A DNA stretch of 64,000 nt, from positions 3,488,501 to 3,552,500 of the forward strand of contig NZ_CP060436.1 in the NCBI RefSeq assembly GCF_003590145.2. The letters are read 5' to 3'. A model generated the notes under the pieces. The model did no database searches, was not told where the DNA came from, and saw only the letters and a list, made by a program, of their open reading frames with translations. Positions 8,471-15,500 of the stretch are shown here, in pieces; position 1 is the first letter of the stretch; the number at the start of each line of letters is the position of its first letter. Source of the DNA: Pseudooceanicola algae. GTDB taxonomy: Bacteria; Pseudomonadota; Alphaproteobacteria; Rhodobacterales; Rhodobacteraceae. The position numbers and the translations under genes are program-made.

Positions 8471-9079
8471 TTAATGCCGACCCGGAAACCCCTGCGCCAA
8501 TGCTGCCGCAAACCCATGGAAGAGTGCCTCAATTTCCGTGTCTGGACGCCCCGCAACAATCGCGCCGAAGAAATTCACCGAGAAAGACACATGCATGACC
8601 CCAGCGAATAACAAGTCGATATCCATATCTGGTGAAACTTTGCCGTTATCCTGTAACCGTCTGACACGGAATCGAAAATTTTCATCCGCGAGACCATCGG
8701 AATGCACACGCCCCTTTTCTCGAAACTCGGCATCGATAGCGGCGCGACTGACGATCAGCCGCACGATGTCCTCGTCCTTCAGATCGTCGCGTAGCTTTTC
8801 GTGCAGGTAACTGTATATCTCGTCTTCCAAGGTATCCTGCGGCGGATAGGACAACCTCCCCTCTCGGCGGCCCGCTACGAACTGATCTGTCAACGCAGTC
8901 AGCAAACCCACTTTGCCGCCGAAATACCGGCTGATCAGCGATAGGTTCGCTTGGGCCGCTTCCGCAATCTCGCGCAATCCAGCTGCATCGTATCCGCGTC
9001 GGGCAAACACGGCGCGGGCCGCGTTGAGAATGCGGGTCTCGGTCGCGGCGCGGTCTTTTACGATGCTGGCTTTTTTCAT
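8471..9079 (-). CDS. TetR-family regulator (copy 1)
   Basis: About 202 residues. The ATG at 9079 is preferred over one at 9088 because GGAG is nine bases upstream of the former and abuts the latter. The helix-turn-helix covers about residues 8-55 (ILNAARAVFARRGYDAAGLR…ANLSLISRYFGGK). The C-terminal part is the ligand/dimer domain. It is divergent from a DUF3817/CopD-like pair, and two palindromic sites sit between them, so it very likely represses that pair and itself. An identical copy lies inverted at 27458-28066. Confidence 0.92.
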   Translation of the reverse strand: MKKASIVKDRAATETRILNAARAVFARRGYDAAGLREIAEAAQANLSLISRYFGGKVGLLTALTDQFVAGRREGRLSYPPQDTLEDEIYSYLHEKLRDDLKDEDIVRLIVSRAAIDAEFREKGRVHSDGLADENFRFRVRRLQDNGKVSPDMDIDLLFAGVMHVSFSVNFFGAIVAGRPDTEIEALFHGFAAALAQGFPGRH

Positions 9080-9094
9080 TGATATCATCTCCGT

Positions 9095-9148
9095 GTGAAC
9101 AACTGTTTACACACGTCAAGTCTCGCCGTAAAGTAAACATACGTTTAC
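9095..9148. promoter_or_regulatory. TetR operators between tetR and the DUF3817 gene
   Basis: GTAAACATACGTTTAC (9133-9148) is a dyad with perfect 6-bp arms. GTGAACAACTGTTTAC (9095-9110) is a related imperfect dyad. They are 38 bases apart, one beside each divergent start, as expected for autoregulated TetR control. The same pair recurs in the inverted copy. Confidence 0.75.
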
Positions 9149-9172
9149 ACAGAGAGATTCGGAGGATCCTTC

Positions 9173-9457
9173 ATGATTGGCCTTATGCGTGCCGCTATTT
9201 TCGAGGCTCTGACGCTCCTCGCCCTGTTTTGCGTGGCGATGCCACTGAAATACTTTGCAGGTGTGTCGCAACTCGTTGCTGTCATGGGGCCGCTCCACGG
9301 ATTGGCCTTCATGATTTTCCTCTGGTTCGTGATCCGATCCTGGGCGGAAGGTCTGATCGGCTGGACAGGGGCCGCGCGTCTTTTTGTCGGTGCGATGATT
9401 CCGTTCGGCGGCTTTGTGAATGAGCGCTGGTTGCGCCGAAAAATGGAACAAAAGTAA
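9173..9457 (+). CDS. DUF3817 membrane protein (copy 1)
   Basis: A 94-residue integral membrane protein with three hydrophobic segments and the DUF3817 pattern: an LLALFCVAMPLKYFAG loop, then GPLHGLAFM. The start has a GGAGGATC ribosome site six bases upstream. It overlaps the next gene by one base, so the two are translated together. Function is not established for this family. Regulation is probably by the divergent TetR protein. Confidence 0.85.
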   Translation: MIGLMRAAIFEALTLLALFCVAMPLKYFAGVSQLVAVMGPLHGLAFMIFLWFVIRSWAEGLIGWTGAARLFVGAMIPFGGFVNERWLRRKMEQK

Positions 9458-9852
9458 TGCTCTACGACCTCACTAAAGCCGCACATCTGATTGCACTTTT
9501 CGTTTGGCTCGGCGGGATGGCCGCCGTCGCTCTTGCCCTGCGATATCCAGCCTTGATCCATATGAAACCGTTGCGGGCCTATGACAGGGCGGTGTCGTCT
9601 CCTGCGATGATCCTCGCCTTGCTTCTCGGCATATCGCTTGGGGTTCAGGGCGGCTGGTTTACATCAGCATGGTTGGGGATGAAGATTGTGCTCGTGCTCG
9701 GCCTCTCGGGATTGCACGGTGCTCTGGTCGGAAAACTGCGCCGCGCGGTTCAGGACAACGGGGGTGACGCAAAACCCACGGGTGGCCTGTTCCTGTTTGT
9801 CGGGCTGGCCCTATTGTCGCTGATCGTCCTTCTTGTGACGATCAAACCATGA
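9457..9852 (+). CDS. CopD/HemJ-like membrane protein (copy 1)
   Basis: A 131-residue protein with four predicted membrane helices. An early LTKAAHLIALFVWLGGM pattern (His and Trp in helix 1) and HG in helix 3 resemble CopD-like and HemJ-like heme/copper-linked membrane proteins. It starts within the stop codon of the DUF3817 gene. A substrate cannot be read. Duplicated at 26685-27080. Confidence 0.7.
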   Translation: MLYDLTKAAHLIALFVWLGGMAAVALALRYPALIHMKPLRAYDRAVSSPAMILALLLGISLGVQGGWFTSAWLGMKIVLVLGLSGLHGALVGKLRRAVQDNGGDAKPTGGLFLFVGLALLSLIVLLVTIKP

Positions 9853-9883
9853 TTGCGTCGCGTTGCCAGGTTGGGCCTAAGCC

Positions 9884-9907
9884 CTCTTTTTCGGAAGAGA
9901 AAAAGAG
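9884..9907 (+). terminator. Hairpin after the CopD-like gene
   Basis: CTCTTTTTC and GAAAAAGAG form a 9-bp stem around a 6-base loop, 32 bases after the stop. There is no following T-run, so it may be a weak or bidirectional terminator. It is conserved in the inverted copy at 26630-26653. Confidence 0.5.
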
Positions 9908-10014
9908 CAGACATTCAAATGAGGAAACGCAACGACAGCAAAGTCCTGCATAGCAGCCATCATCATGCAAAACTGAACCAAACAACGTTCACAGTCGCAG
10001 CAAACGGCAGGTTT

Positions 10015-10020
10015 GAGCCC
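10015..10020. other. Putative attL core GAGCCC of the recombinase cassette
   Basis: The left flank reads …GGTTT-GAGCCC-TTTGCGAC. The right boundary of the cassette is …CTCC-GAGCCC-AAAGCGG at 13065, and the cassette-free copy at 26517 (minus strand) reads GGTTT-GAGCCC-AAAGCGG. This is exactly the pattern of strand exchange within a 6-bp core. Confidence 0.7.
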
Positions 10021-10033
10021 TTTGCGACATGTA

Positions 10034-10750
10034 TCAGCCCCGACACGGAGCGGACGCGTCTGATGCAAGTTCGCGCATGATTTGCGCCATCTCGTCCAGC
10101 CGCGTGGCAGTCAGGCGGCTGCTCGGTCCGGCGAGACCGAAGCCCGCGCGGACTTCGCCATCGTCGTGCCAAGGAACGGCAACGCAATTGAGGCCGGGGC
10201 ACCAGTTCTCTCGGTCAAGGGCGTGGCCTTGTGCGGCTATGGCGTCAATCTCGGCCGCGATCCCCGGGCCGATGCGGGGCGCGTGGACCTCGAACATCCG
10301 GCGGCGCAGGGCCGGAAGAAATGCTAGAAAGAGAAGACCGATGGCCGAGCCTGCCATCGGCTGGCGCTCCCCGCGCTGGCTAGAGGCGCGCAGCGTGCGC
10401 GGGCTCTCGATCGCGTCAAGAAAGTAAACCTCGTCACCGGAAGGGACGGCGAGGAATACTGTTTCACTGGTTCGGGTCGCCATCTCTTCCAGAGCGGGGC
10501 GCAACCGGCGGCGCAGGGCATCGTCATCGCCCACCACCCGGGCAAGGTTCAGGATGCGATCCCCGAGATGATAGCGCATGTCGCCGGGGCGGCGTCGGAT
10601 GTAGCCTGCATTTTGGAGGGTTCTGAGGATGTTATGTGCAGTCGTCGTCTTCAGGCCCACCCCTTCGGCGATCTCTCCGAGAGAGGCAGCACCGCCTGCA
10701 TGGGCGATCGTATCGAGCATCTCGAGGGCACGGGTGACGGACTGGATCAT
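10034..10750 (-). CDS. IclR-family regulator
   Basis: About 238 residues from the ATG at 10750. The winged helix domain lies at about 1-62 (SVTRALEMLDTIAHAGG…LGEIAEGVGLKTTTAHNILRTL). The effector domain from about 75 has ERQPMAGSAIGLLFLA and a late CVAVPWHDDGEV strand. It is divergent from the ABM-VOC/EthD pair and likely controls it. A TTTTGTATAAA stretch at 10776-10786 lies between them. The frame is open further upstream, but the extra residues do not resemble the family. It is carried within the recombinase cassette. Confidence 0.88.
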   Translation of the reverse strand: MIQSVTRALEMLDTIAHAGGAASLGEIAEGVGLKTTTAHNILRTLQNAGYIRRRPGDMRYHLGDRILNLARVVGDDDALRRRLRPALEEMATRTSETVFLAVPSGDEVYFLDAIESPRTLRASSQRGERQPMAGSAIGLLFLAFLPALRRRMFEVHAPRIGPGIAAEIDAIAAQGHALDRENWCPGLNCVAVPWHDDGEVRAGFGLAGPSSRLTATRLDEMAQIMRELASDASAPCRG

Positions 10751-10775
10751 CGAGCAAAGTTCCACATCGCTGAAG

Positions 10776-10801
10776 TTTTGTATAAATATAGATGAAATAT
10801 T
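10776..10801. promoter_or_regulatory. AT-rich divergent promoter/operator of the IclR locus
   Basis: TTTTGTATAAATATAG followed by ATGAAATATTCAC is by far the most AT-rich stretch of this cassette and lies between the divergent IclR and ABM-VOC genes. The 11-base core TTTTGTATAAA is also found upstream of the alcohol dehydrogenase at 1278. The binding protein is an inference. Confidence 0.45.
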
Positions 10802-10892
10802 CACTTGTTCCAGATTCCAAGGGAACGGCGCGCGTCGGGGACGGGTTGGCCCAGTGACTGCCGCAGCGCAGCATCCCAAGACGGAGACGACC

Positions 10893-11714
10893 ATGACACG
10901 CACGATGATCGCAAGGGCCACGCCCAAGGTCGGCCAGACCGAAAGGCTGGCAGCACTGGTGGAGACGCTGGCCCGGCAGGTGCGCCGCGAGGCGGGCAAC
11001 ATCCGCTTCGAGGCCTTCAGCGAAGGTGGCGGTGCAGTGCTGATGCTCGAGGAATATCGCGACGACGCGGCCTTTGAAGCGCATCTGGCCCAGCCCCACA
11101 CCAAGGAGTTCAATGCTGCCCTCGCGGAGGTTGCCACCGGAGGCGCATCGTCCGTGACCGACCTCGCCAGCTTTGCCAGCGCACAGGTCTCGGCCCCGGG
11201 CATTCGGGCCGTGGACCATGCGGGCCTTACGGTGCCAGACATCGAGGCCTCGACCCGTTTCCTGTCCGACGCTTTCGGGGCGGTAACGCTTTACGACGTG
11301 CTGCCGGAGGACGGGCCCGACATGGAAGGCGAGGGTCCGCAGGAAGAACTTGGCCTCTCCCCGGACACGCGGATCATCCACATGCGCCTCGTGCGGATCG
11401 GGAATGGGCCGTGCCTCGAACTCTTCCGCATGGAAGGCGGGGCACAGTCCGATCCTGCGCGTCTTCAGGATCTGGGGCTCACGCATCTTGGCCTCTACGT
11501 CGACGACATCGCTGCGGCGTGCGCCGCTTTCACGGCCGCTGGCGGCACACTCCTGAAGGGCCCGCATCCGCTGGCCAACAACGAAGACAAAGACGGCAAT
11601 GCAGGCATTTACGGCCGAGCCCCTTGGGGCACGCTGTTCGAGCTGCTGACTTATCCCGGCGGCATCGACCTGCCCACGGACTCCCCGGCTCCCCGCTGGA
11701 CCCCACAACCCTGA
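10893..11714 (+). CDS. Fusion of an ABM-type monooxygenase domain and a VOC (glyoxalase/dioxygenase) domain
   Basis: A 273-residue cytoplasmic protein. Residues 1-95 resemble YgiN/ABM-type cofactor-free monooxygenases (VGQTERLAALVETLARQVRREAGNIRFEAF, then LEEYRDDAAFEAHLAQPHTKEF). Residues about 108-265 are a VOC fold starting IRAVDHAGLTVPDIEASTRFL, where His would be a metal ligand, with LTHLGLYVDDI and a late WGTLFELLTYPGG carrying the Glu. Such a fusion fits oxidation followed by ring or isomer chemistry on a quinone or phenol. It is followed 12 bases later by the EthD gene; the longer upstream frame overlaps the IclR gene and is rejected. Confidence 0.8.
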   Translation: MTRTMIARATPKVGQTERLAALVETLARQVRREAGNIRFEAFSEGGGAVLMLEEYRDDAAFEAHLAQPHTKEFNAALAEVATGGASSVTDLASFASAQVSAPGIRAVDHAGLTVPDIEASTRFLSDAFGAVTLYDVLPEDGPDMEGEGPQEELGLSPDTRIIHMRLVRIGNGPCLELFRMEGGAQSDPARLQDLGLTHLGLYVDDIAAACAAFTAAGGTLLKGPHPLANNEDKDGNAGIYGRAPWGTLFELLTYPGGIDLPTDSPAPRWTPQP

Positions 11715-11726
11715 AGGACCAAGACC

Positions 11727-12077
11727 ATGATAAAGATGACAATGTTGCTCAAGCGCAATCCGGATATCGATCACGCGGCCTTCGTGCGGCACCATCGCGA
11801 AACGCACGGGCCGCTGTTCCGTTCGATCCCGGAGGCGAAGACCCATGTGCTTCGCTATATCCAGACCCACCCGACCGAAGGTGAATTTCCTGTCCCGCAG
11901 GCCGACTTCGATGGCACCGCCGAAATCTGGTTCGACAGCCCCGAGGGGATGAAAACCGTGCTCGGGTCAGAAACCTATGAGCAGAAGGTTTTCCCCGACG
12001 AGAAAACCTTCCTCGACCATGAGAACACGCTCATCCTCGTGGGTGAGCAAACCGAGATCATCGAGGAGAAGGCATAG
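11727..12077 (+). CDS. EthD-domain protein
   Basis: A 116-residue dimeric alpha/beta-barrel protein of the EthD/DabB group: MIKMTMLLKRNPDIDHAAFVRHH, then ETHGPL and a final strand. EthD proteins accompany oxidative degradation genes, with roles ranging from helper to decarboxylase. It follows the ABM-VOC gene with 12 bases between and a GAAGGACC ribosome site, so the two form an operon that presumably handles one aromatic or quinone-like compound under IclR control. The compound is unknown. Confidence 0.85.
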   Translation: MIKMTMLLKRNPDIDHAAFVRHHRETHGPLFRSIPEAKTHVLRYIQTHPTEGEFPVPQADFDGTAEIWFDSPEGMKTVLGSETYEQKVFPDEKTFLDHENTLILVGEQTEIIEEKA

Positions 12078-12196
12078 TCGGAGAAGTGGCGGCACGTCGT
12101 GGTGAGTGGGGTTGGAAAAGCGCCCGCTCCGTCCGCCTTTCTCACGCGTGTCTGCTCAGGGGCAGCGTAATCTGAGCAGTCGAGCGAACGGCGGCA

Positions 12197-12311
12197 AAGT
12201 CCGCACTGCCGACCTTCGCCCTTCAAAAAATGCTGCACGATGCACGAATGGCCGGTCTCGGGAAGCCGCAATGTGGCACCAACGCTAGGCATGAAGGTCG
12301 GCTCTGGGCCG
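12197..12311. repeat. Dispersed intergenic repeat, copy B
   Basis: Runs from GTCCGCACTGCC-GACCTTC to GAAGGTCGGC-TCTGGGCCG. The ends GCCGACCTTC and GAAGGTCGGC are a perfect 10-bp inverted pair about 80 bases apart. Related copies are at 15313-15435 and 52462-52590, and a reverse-complement copy with one visible change is at 24158-24272. It marks several rearrangement junctions in this window. No coding capacity is seen. Confidence 0.75.
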
Positions 12312-12327
12312 TCAGTGAAGACGGCCC
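12306..12327 (-). terminator. Hairpin after the integrase gene
   Basis: GGGCCGTC and GACGGCCC pair perfectly across a 6-base loop, seven bases beyond the integrase stop. The T-run of a standard terminator is absent. The same hairpin follows the second integrase copy at 42581-42602. Confidence 0.5.
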
Positions 12328-12333
12328 AAGCGT

Positions 12334-12966
12334 TTAGATTTCGATAGCTTCGGCGATAGCCAGCGCATCTTCAAGTTCAACGCCAAGATACCTGACAGTG
12401 CTGTCCATCTTGGTATGGCCCAACAACAGTTGGACTGCCCGCAGGTTGCCCGTCTTCTTGTAGATTTGGGTCACCTTCGTTCGGCGCATCGAGTGCGTGC
12501 CATAGGCGCTGGCTTCCAGACCAATGGATGTCACCCAGACACGGACAATCCGCGCGTACTGACGGGTCGAGATGTGAAGGCGTTCGTGAAAGCGCCCGGG
12601 CCAGAGGTATTCGGACCCAATCATGAGCGGCTCCCGCATCCACCGTGCCAGCGATGCGCGGGTGCCTTCTGAGATTTCGAAGCGGACGGGCTTCCGGGTC
12701 TTGCTTTGCAGAACCGACGCGCGTTCCTTGATTTGACCGGACGCCATGACATCGACCACCTTCATCTTCACCAGATCGCAGCCGCGCAGCTTGCTGTCGA
12801 TTGCAAGGTTGAAAAGGGCCAGATCGCGGTGGTTCTCGGCCAACTCCAGCCGGACCCGAATTGCCCAGACGTGTTTGGGCTTGAGCGGCCGTTTCTGACC
12901 GACTATCCGGCCTTTGTTCCAGGCCGGACGCAGTGCGCGAATGGCGGGTAAGTTTGGTGTTTCCAT
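12334..12966 (-). CDS. Tyrosine recombinase/integrase (copy 1)
   Basis: A 210-residue site-specific recombinase. The ATG at 12966 has GGAGGATCC just upstream; earlier codons to 13050 lack family resemblance. The catalytic set is visible: Arg61 (SKLRGCD), His158 and Arg161 (THSMRR), His184 (LLGHTKMDST) and the nucleophile Tyr193 (VRYLG). The N-terminal DNA-binding part is short for an integrase. It lies beside the attR-like GAGCCC core at 13065. The protein at 42609-43241 is identical, although the DNA differs at several silent positions. Confidence 0.9.
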   Translation of the reverse strand: METPNLPAIRALRPAWNKGRIVGQKRPLKPKHVWAIRVRLELAENHRDLALFNLAIDSKLRGCDLVKMKVVDVMASGQIKERASVLQSKTRKPVRFEISEGTRASLARWMREPLMIGSEYLWPGRFHERLHISTRQYARIVRVWVTSIGLEASAYGTHSMRRTKVTQIYKKTGNLRAVQLLLGHTKMDSTVRYLGVELEDALAIAEAIEI

Positions 12967-13064
12967 GATGGATCCTCCGATCCACCACGCCCTCCCACAT
13001 CGACAACCCGACGTTGACAAGACATTGTAGCACATGGTGCTGCGTCGCATCCGAGGTCAGCTCC

Positions 13065-13070
13065 GAGCCC
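13065..13070. other. Putative attR core GAGCCC
   Basis: The right junction of the cassette: …GAGGTCAGCTCC-GAGCCC-AAAGCGG. The left side of this site is repeated at the second integrase copy (43340-43345), and the right side belongs to the LysR module. Together with the site at 10015 and the single fused site at 26517 it defines the exchange point. Confidence 0.7.
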
Positions 13071-13117
13071 AAAGCGGCTCCGGCCTTTCGACTGGAAACG
13101 CGCTTCCGACTCAGAGG

Positions 13118-14017
13118 TCAGTCGCTACCAGCCTGGATCCGAAGGATCGTGGCGATGACCACTTTGCGGAACCATCTCTGTTCCGGGTCGGTCTCGAATC
13201 TTGGATGCCACATCGCCGACACGGCAATCCCGGGAACCGGAACCGGCAAGGGAAGCCCCACGAGATTGCGCCTGAGAACCGAGCGTGGAACCTGCGCGAC
13301 AAGGTCAGAGCGGCTCGCAACCTCCATCGCATCCGGAAAGCCCGGAACGATGCCAACCACCTGGCGCGTCAGGCCGAGCTCTGCCAAGGCGGCATCGACC
13401 GGCCCGACAGCCAGACCTCGACGGGAGGAAACCACATGAAGGGCGGCCGCGAAGCGTGCAGGCGTGACAGGCGACGCAAGCAGAGGGTGCCCGGGGCGCA
13501 CGGCTGCGATGAAGTCATCCTCGAAAAGCTTTCGGGTCCGAACTTCCGGCGCGAAATCGCCTAGAACACCGATTTCAAGATCTGCCACGCCGTCGCGCAG
13601 GGCGGTCGCATCTTTGGTAGGTTTCGGGGCGAGGTGCAATCGTGCCAGCGGCGCATCCGACTGCATCGCCGCGATCAGGGGGGCGGCGAAGCGGTAGATA
13701 AATCCCTCGTTCGCGCGCAGCTGAAAGGTCCGATCAAGCGTCGCCGGATCGAAAGTGTCGTCATCCCTCGCCAGAACGGATTCGATATCGGCCAATATGC
13801 CTGGTACCCGGCGGGCCAGTGACATTGCGCGCGGCGTCGGGACCAGACGTGCGCCGGCCCTCACGAACAACGGATCCCCCGTGATCGAGCGAAGCCTGCT
13901 GAGGCAGCGGCTCATGGCAGAAACGCTCAGTCCCAACCGCGCGGCTGCCTCCGTCACGCTTTGTGTGGCAAGAAGCGCATCAAGCGCGCGAAAGAGGTTT
14001 AGGTCCGGTCTGGTCAT
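13118..14017 (-). CDS. LysR-family regulator (NodD/NahR-like, copy 1)
   Basis: About 299 residues from the ATG at 14017: MTRPDLNLFRALDALLATQSVTEAAARLGLSVSAMSR, then LFVRAGARLVPTPRA, typical of the NodD/NahR/SyrM branch that regulates aromatic and flavonoid responses. The effector domain starts near 90. It is divergent from the SDR fragment and amidohydrolase, the likely targets. The frame is open to 14170, but that part is intergenic in character. An identical protein is encoded at 25570-26469 in the inverted copy. Confidence 0.9.
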   Translation of the reverse strand: MTRPDLNLFRALDALLATQSVTEAAARLGLSVSAMSRCLSRLRSITGDPLFVRAGARLVPTPRAMSLARRVPGILADIESVLARDDDTFDPATLDRTFQLRANEGFIYRFAAPLIAAMQSDAPLARLHLAPKPTKDATALRDGVADLEIGVLGDFAPEVRTRKLFEDDFIAAVRPGHPLLASPVTPARFAAALHVVSSRRGLAVGPVDAALAELGLTRQVVGIVPGFPDAMEVASRSDLVAQVPRSVLRRNLVGLPLPVPVPGIAVSAMWHPRFETDPEQRWFRKVVIATILRIQAGSD

Positions 14018-14141
14018 CGCCAATTGATGGATACTCAGTGCGTCCAACGCAATAACTTCTTGATGGCAGCGCGTATGGCGCAAGCAGAAGGCGCCCCCTA
14101 GGTGAAATGCACCTGCAACAAACCAGAAATGGAACGCCTTC

Positions 14142-14282
14142 ATGCAACGTATTCTGATCATTGGAGCCACGCGCGGGATCGGTCATGCCCTGGCCCAAGA
14201 GTTTGTCACCCGTGGTTGGCACGTCACGGGAACGGCCCGACAGGAAGCCGGCACGCCGCTGCACGCCCTGGTGACGCCATGA
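14142..14282 (+). pseudogene. Short-chain dehydrogenase, N-terminal remnant (copy 1)
   Basis: A 46-codon frame starting MQRILIIGATRGIGHALAQE, the cofactor-binding start of a short-chain dehydrogenase (GATRGIG). It ends in VTP-stop after about 45 residues, where normal members have about 240. The stop overlaps the start of the amidohydrolase (ATGA), so an internal deletion probably removed the catalytic part while keeping translational coupling. It could still serve as a leader peptide. The same deletion is in copy 2. Confidence 0.75.
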
Positions 14283-15268
14283 GGATCATTGCCACCGAAG
14301 AACACATGATGACGGCCGAGGTTGCGCAGGCTTGGCAGGCGCTCGGCCTCGAGGTGAGCGACCCAGGCGTTGCTTACCACGGAGTCGGAGACATCGGTCC
14401 GCGATTGCTAGGCTTGTCCGAACGCCGTATCGCCGACATGGACGCGGCCGGGATCGACGTTCAGGTCCTGTCGCTGACAACCCCGGCCCTGCATGACCTT
14501 GGGCCGGACAGCGTCGACATGGCGCGCCGGGTCAATGACGCCATGGCCGCGGCGATCATGCGCTATCCGGACAGGTTCGAGGCCATGGCCACCTTGCCGA
14601 TGGCCTGTCCGGAGGCCGCGATCCAAGAGTTGGAGAGATGCATCGTCGAGCTAGGATTCTCGGGGGCCATGCTCTGCGGGCGCGCGGGCGCGCGCAACCT
14701 TGACCACCCGGATTTCGCACCAGTCTTCGATCTTGCCGGTCGGCGCCGCATACCCATGCTGCTGCATCCCCGCGTGGCCCCGGACGGGGTACGCAACGCC
14801 TGGTTCCACGGCCTCGGGGATCGCGTGGAGATGGCGCTTTCGGGTTTTGCGATAGGCTGGCATCTGGATGCTGGGGTCCAGTTCCTGCGGCTGTTGCTGT
14901 CGGGGCTCTTTGATCGAAACCCCGACCTGCCTATCATCCTCGGGCATTGGGGCGAGCTTGTCCTGTATTACGTCGACCGCTTGCAGATCCTTGATCGCGT
15001 TTCCGGTCTTCAGCAGCCGCTGGAGGCCTACCTGCGTCGCAATCTTTATTTAGGCGCGAGCGGTATGCTGTCCCACGAGCACATGCGCCGCGCCCTTGGG
15101 ATCGTGGGCCCGGAACGTCTGCTATTCTCCACAGATTATCCCTACCAAGCCGTGAGCCGGGAGGTCATTTGCACTTTCCTAGATGGTTCCGGACTGCCCG
15201 ATGAACAACGCGGCCGCTTCGCAGCTGGAAACTGGGATTTGCTTACGTCGCAAATCATTCGGAGCTGA
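14279..15268 (+). CDS. Amidohydrolase of the ACMSD-like family (copy 1)
   Basis: A 329-residue metal-dependent hydrolase/decarboxylase of the amidohydrolase-2 family: MRIIATEEH at the start (this family varies the first HxH), MLLHPR around residue 160, ILGHWGE with a metal-binding His near 220, and LLFSTDYPY with the conserved Asp near 285. Relatives decarboxylate aromatic acids such as alpha-amino-beta-carboxymuconate semialdehyde or resorcylate. The start overlaps the stop of the SDR fragment. Regulation is probably by the divergent LysR protein. An identical protein is encoded at 24319-25308. Confidence 0.87.
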   Translation: MRIIATEEHMMTAEVAQAWQALGLEVSDPGVAYHGVGDIGPRLLGLSERRIADMDAAGIDVQVLSLTTPALHDLGPDSVDMARRVNDAMAAAIMRYPDRFEAMATLPMACPEAAIQELERCIVELGFSGAMLCGRAGARNLDHPDFAPVFDLAGRRRIPMLLHPRVAPDGVRNAWFHGLGDRVEMALSGFAIGWHLDAGVQFLRLLLSGLFDRNPDLPIILGHWGELVLYYVDRLQILDRVSGLQQPLEAYLRRNLYLGASGMLSHEHMRRALGIVGPERLLFSTDYPYQAVSREVICTFLDGSGLPDEQRGRFAAGNWDLLTSQIIRS

Positions 15269-15312
15269 GAAACACCTCGACCATTTTCCCTGTCGGTATC
15301 TACGAACGGCAG

Positions 15313-15435
15313 CTTCGTCCGCACTGCTGACCTTCATGTGCCTGAAATGCTGCGCGATGCACAAACGGCTGGTTTGGTGAAACTGCACTGCGGCGGCGGG
15401 TGTGGCGATCAAGGTCGGCTTCGGGCCGTACGTGC
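15313..15435. repeat. Dispersed intergenic repeat, copy A
   Basis: Starts CCGCACTGCTGACCTTCATG and ends AAGGTCGGCTTCGGGCCGTACG. Related to copies B and D and essentially identical to copy C at 52462-52590. The left duplication boundary of the amidohydrolase block lies at its first bases, where copy 1 continues as type A and the inverted copy as type B/D. Confidence 0.7.
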
Positions 15436-15500
15436 TCTTTAGCTTGCAGGACAGGTCTTCCCTGGAAGGGCCCGCCGCCATGCCTCCCTCACGCCCATCC

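Larger units (their letters stand above)
10021..13070. mobile_element. 3,050-bp tyrosine-recombinase cassette (IclR, ABM-VOC, EthD, integrase)
   Basis: This segment separates the TetR module from the LysR/amidohydrolase module here, while the inverted copy at 24.3-28.2 kb has those modules joined directly at one GAGCCC. Subtracting the two alignments gives an insertion of exactly 3,050 bp ending in GAGCCC, with GAGCCC also at its left junction. A tyrosine recombinase gene sits at its right end, close to the att core. It is most simply an integrated mobile cassette with a preserved empty site; precise deletion from copy 2 is the alternative. Confidence 0.75.

Noticed and set aside
10629-11714. 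Longer start for the ABM-VOC protein
   Set aside because: The extra residues overlap the IclR coding region and promoter; the domain begins at the ATG at 10893.
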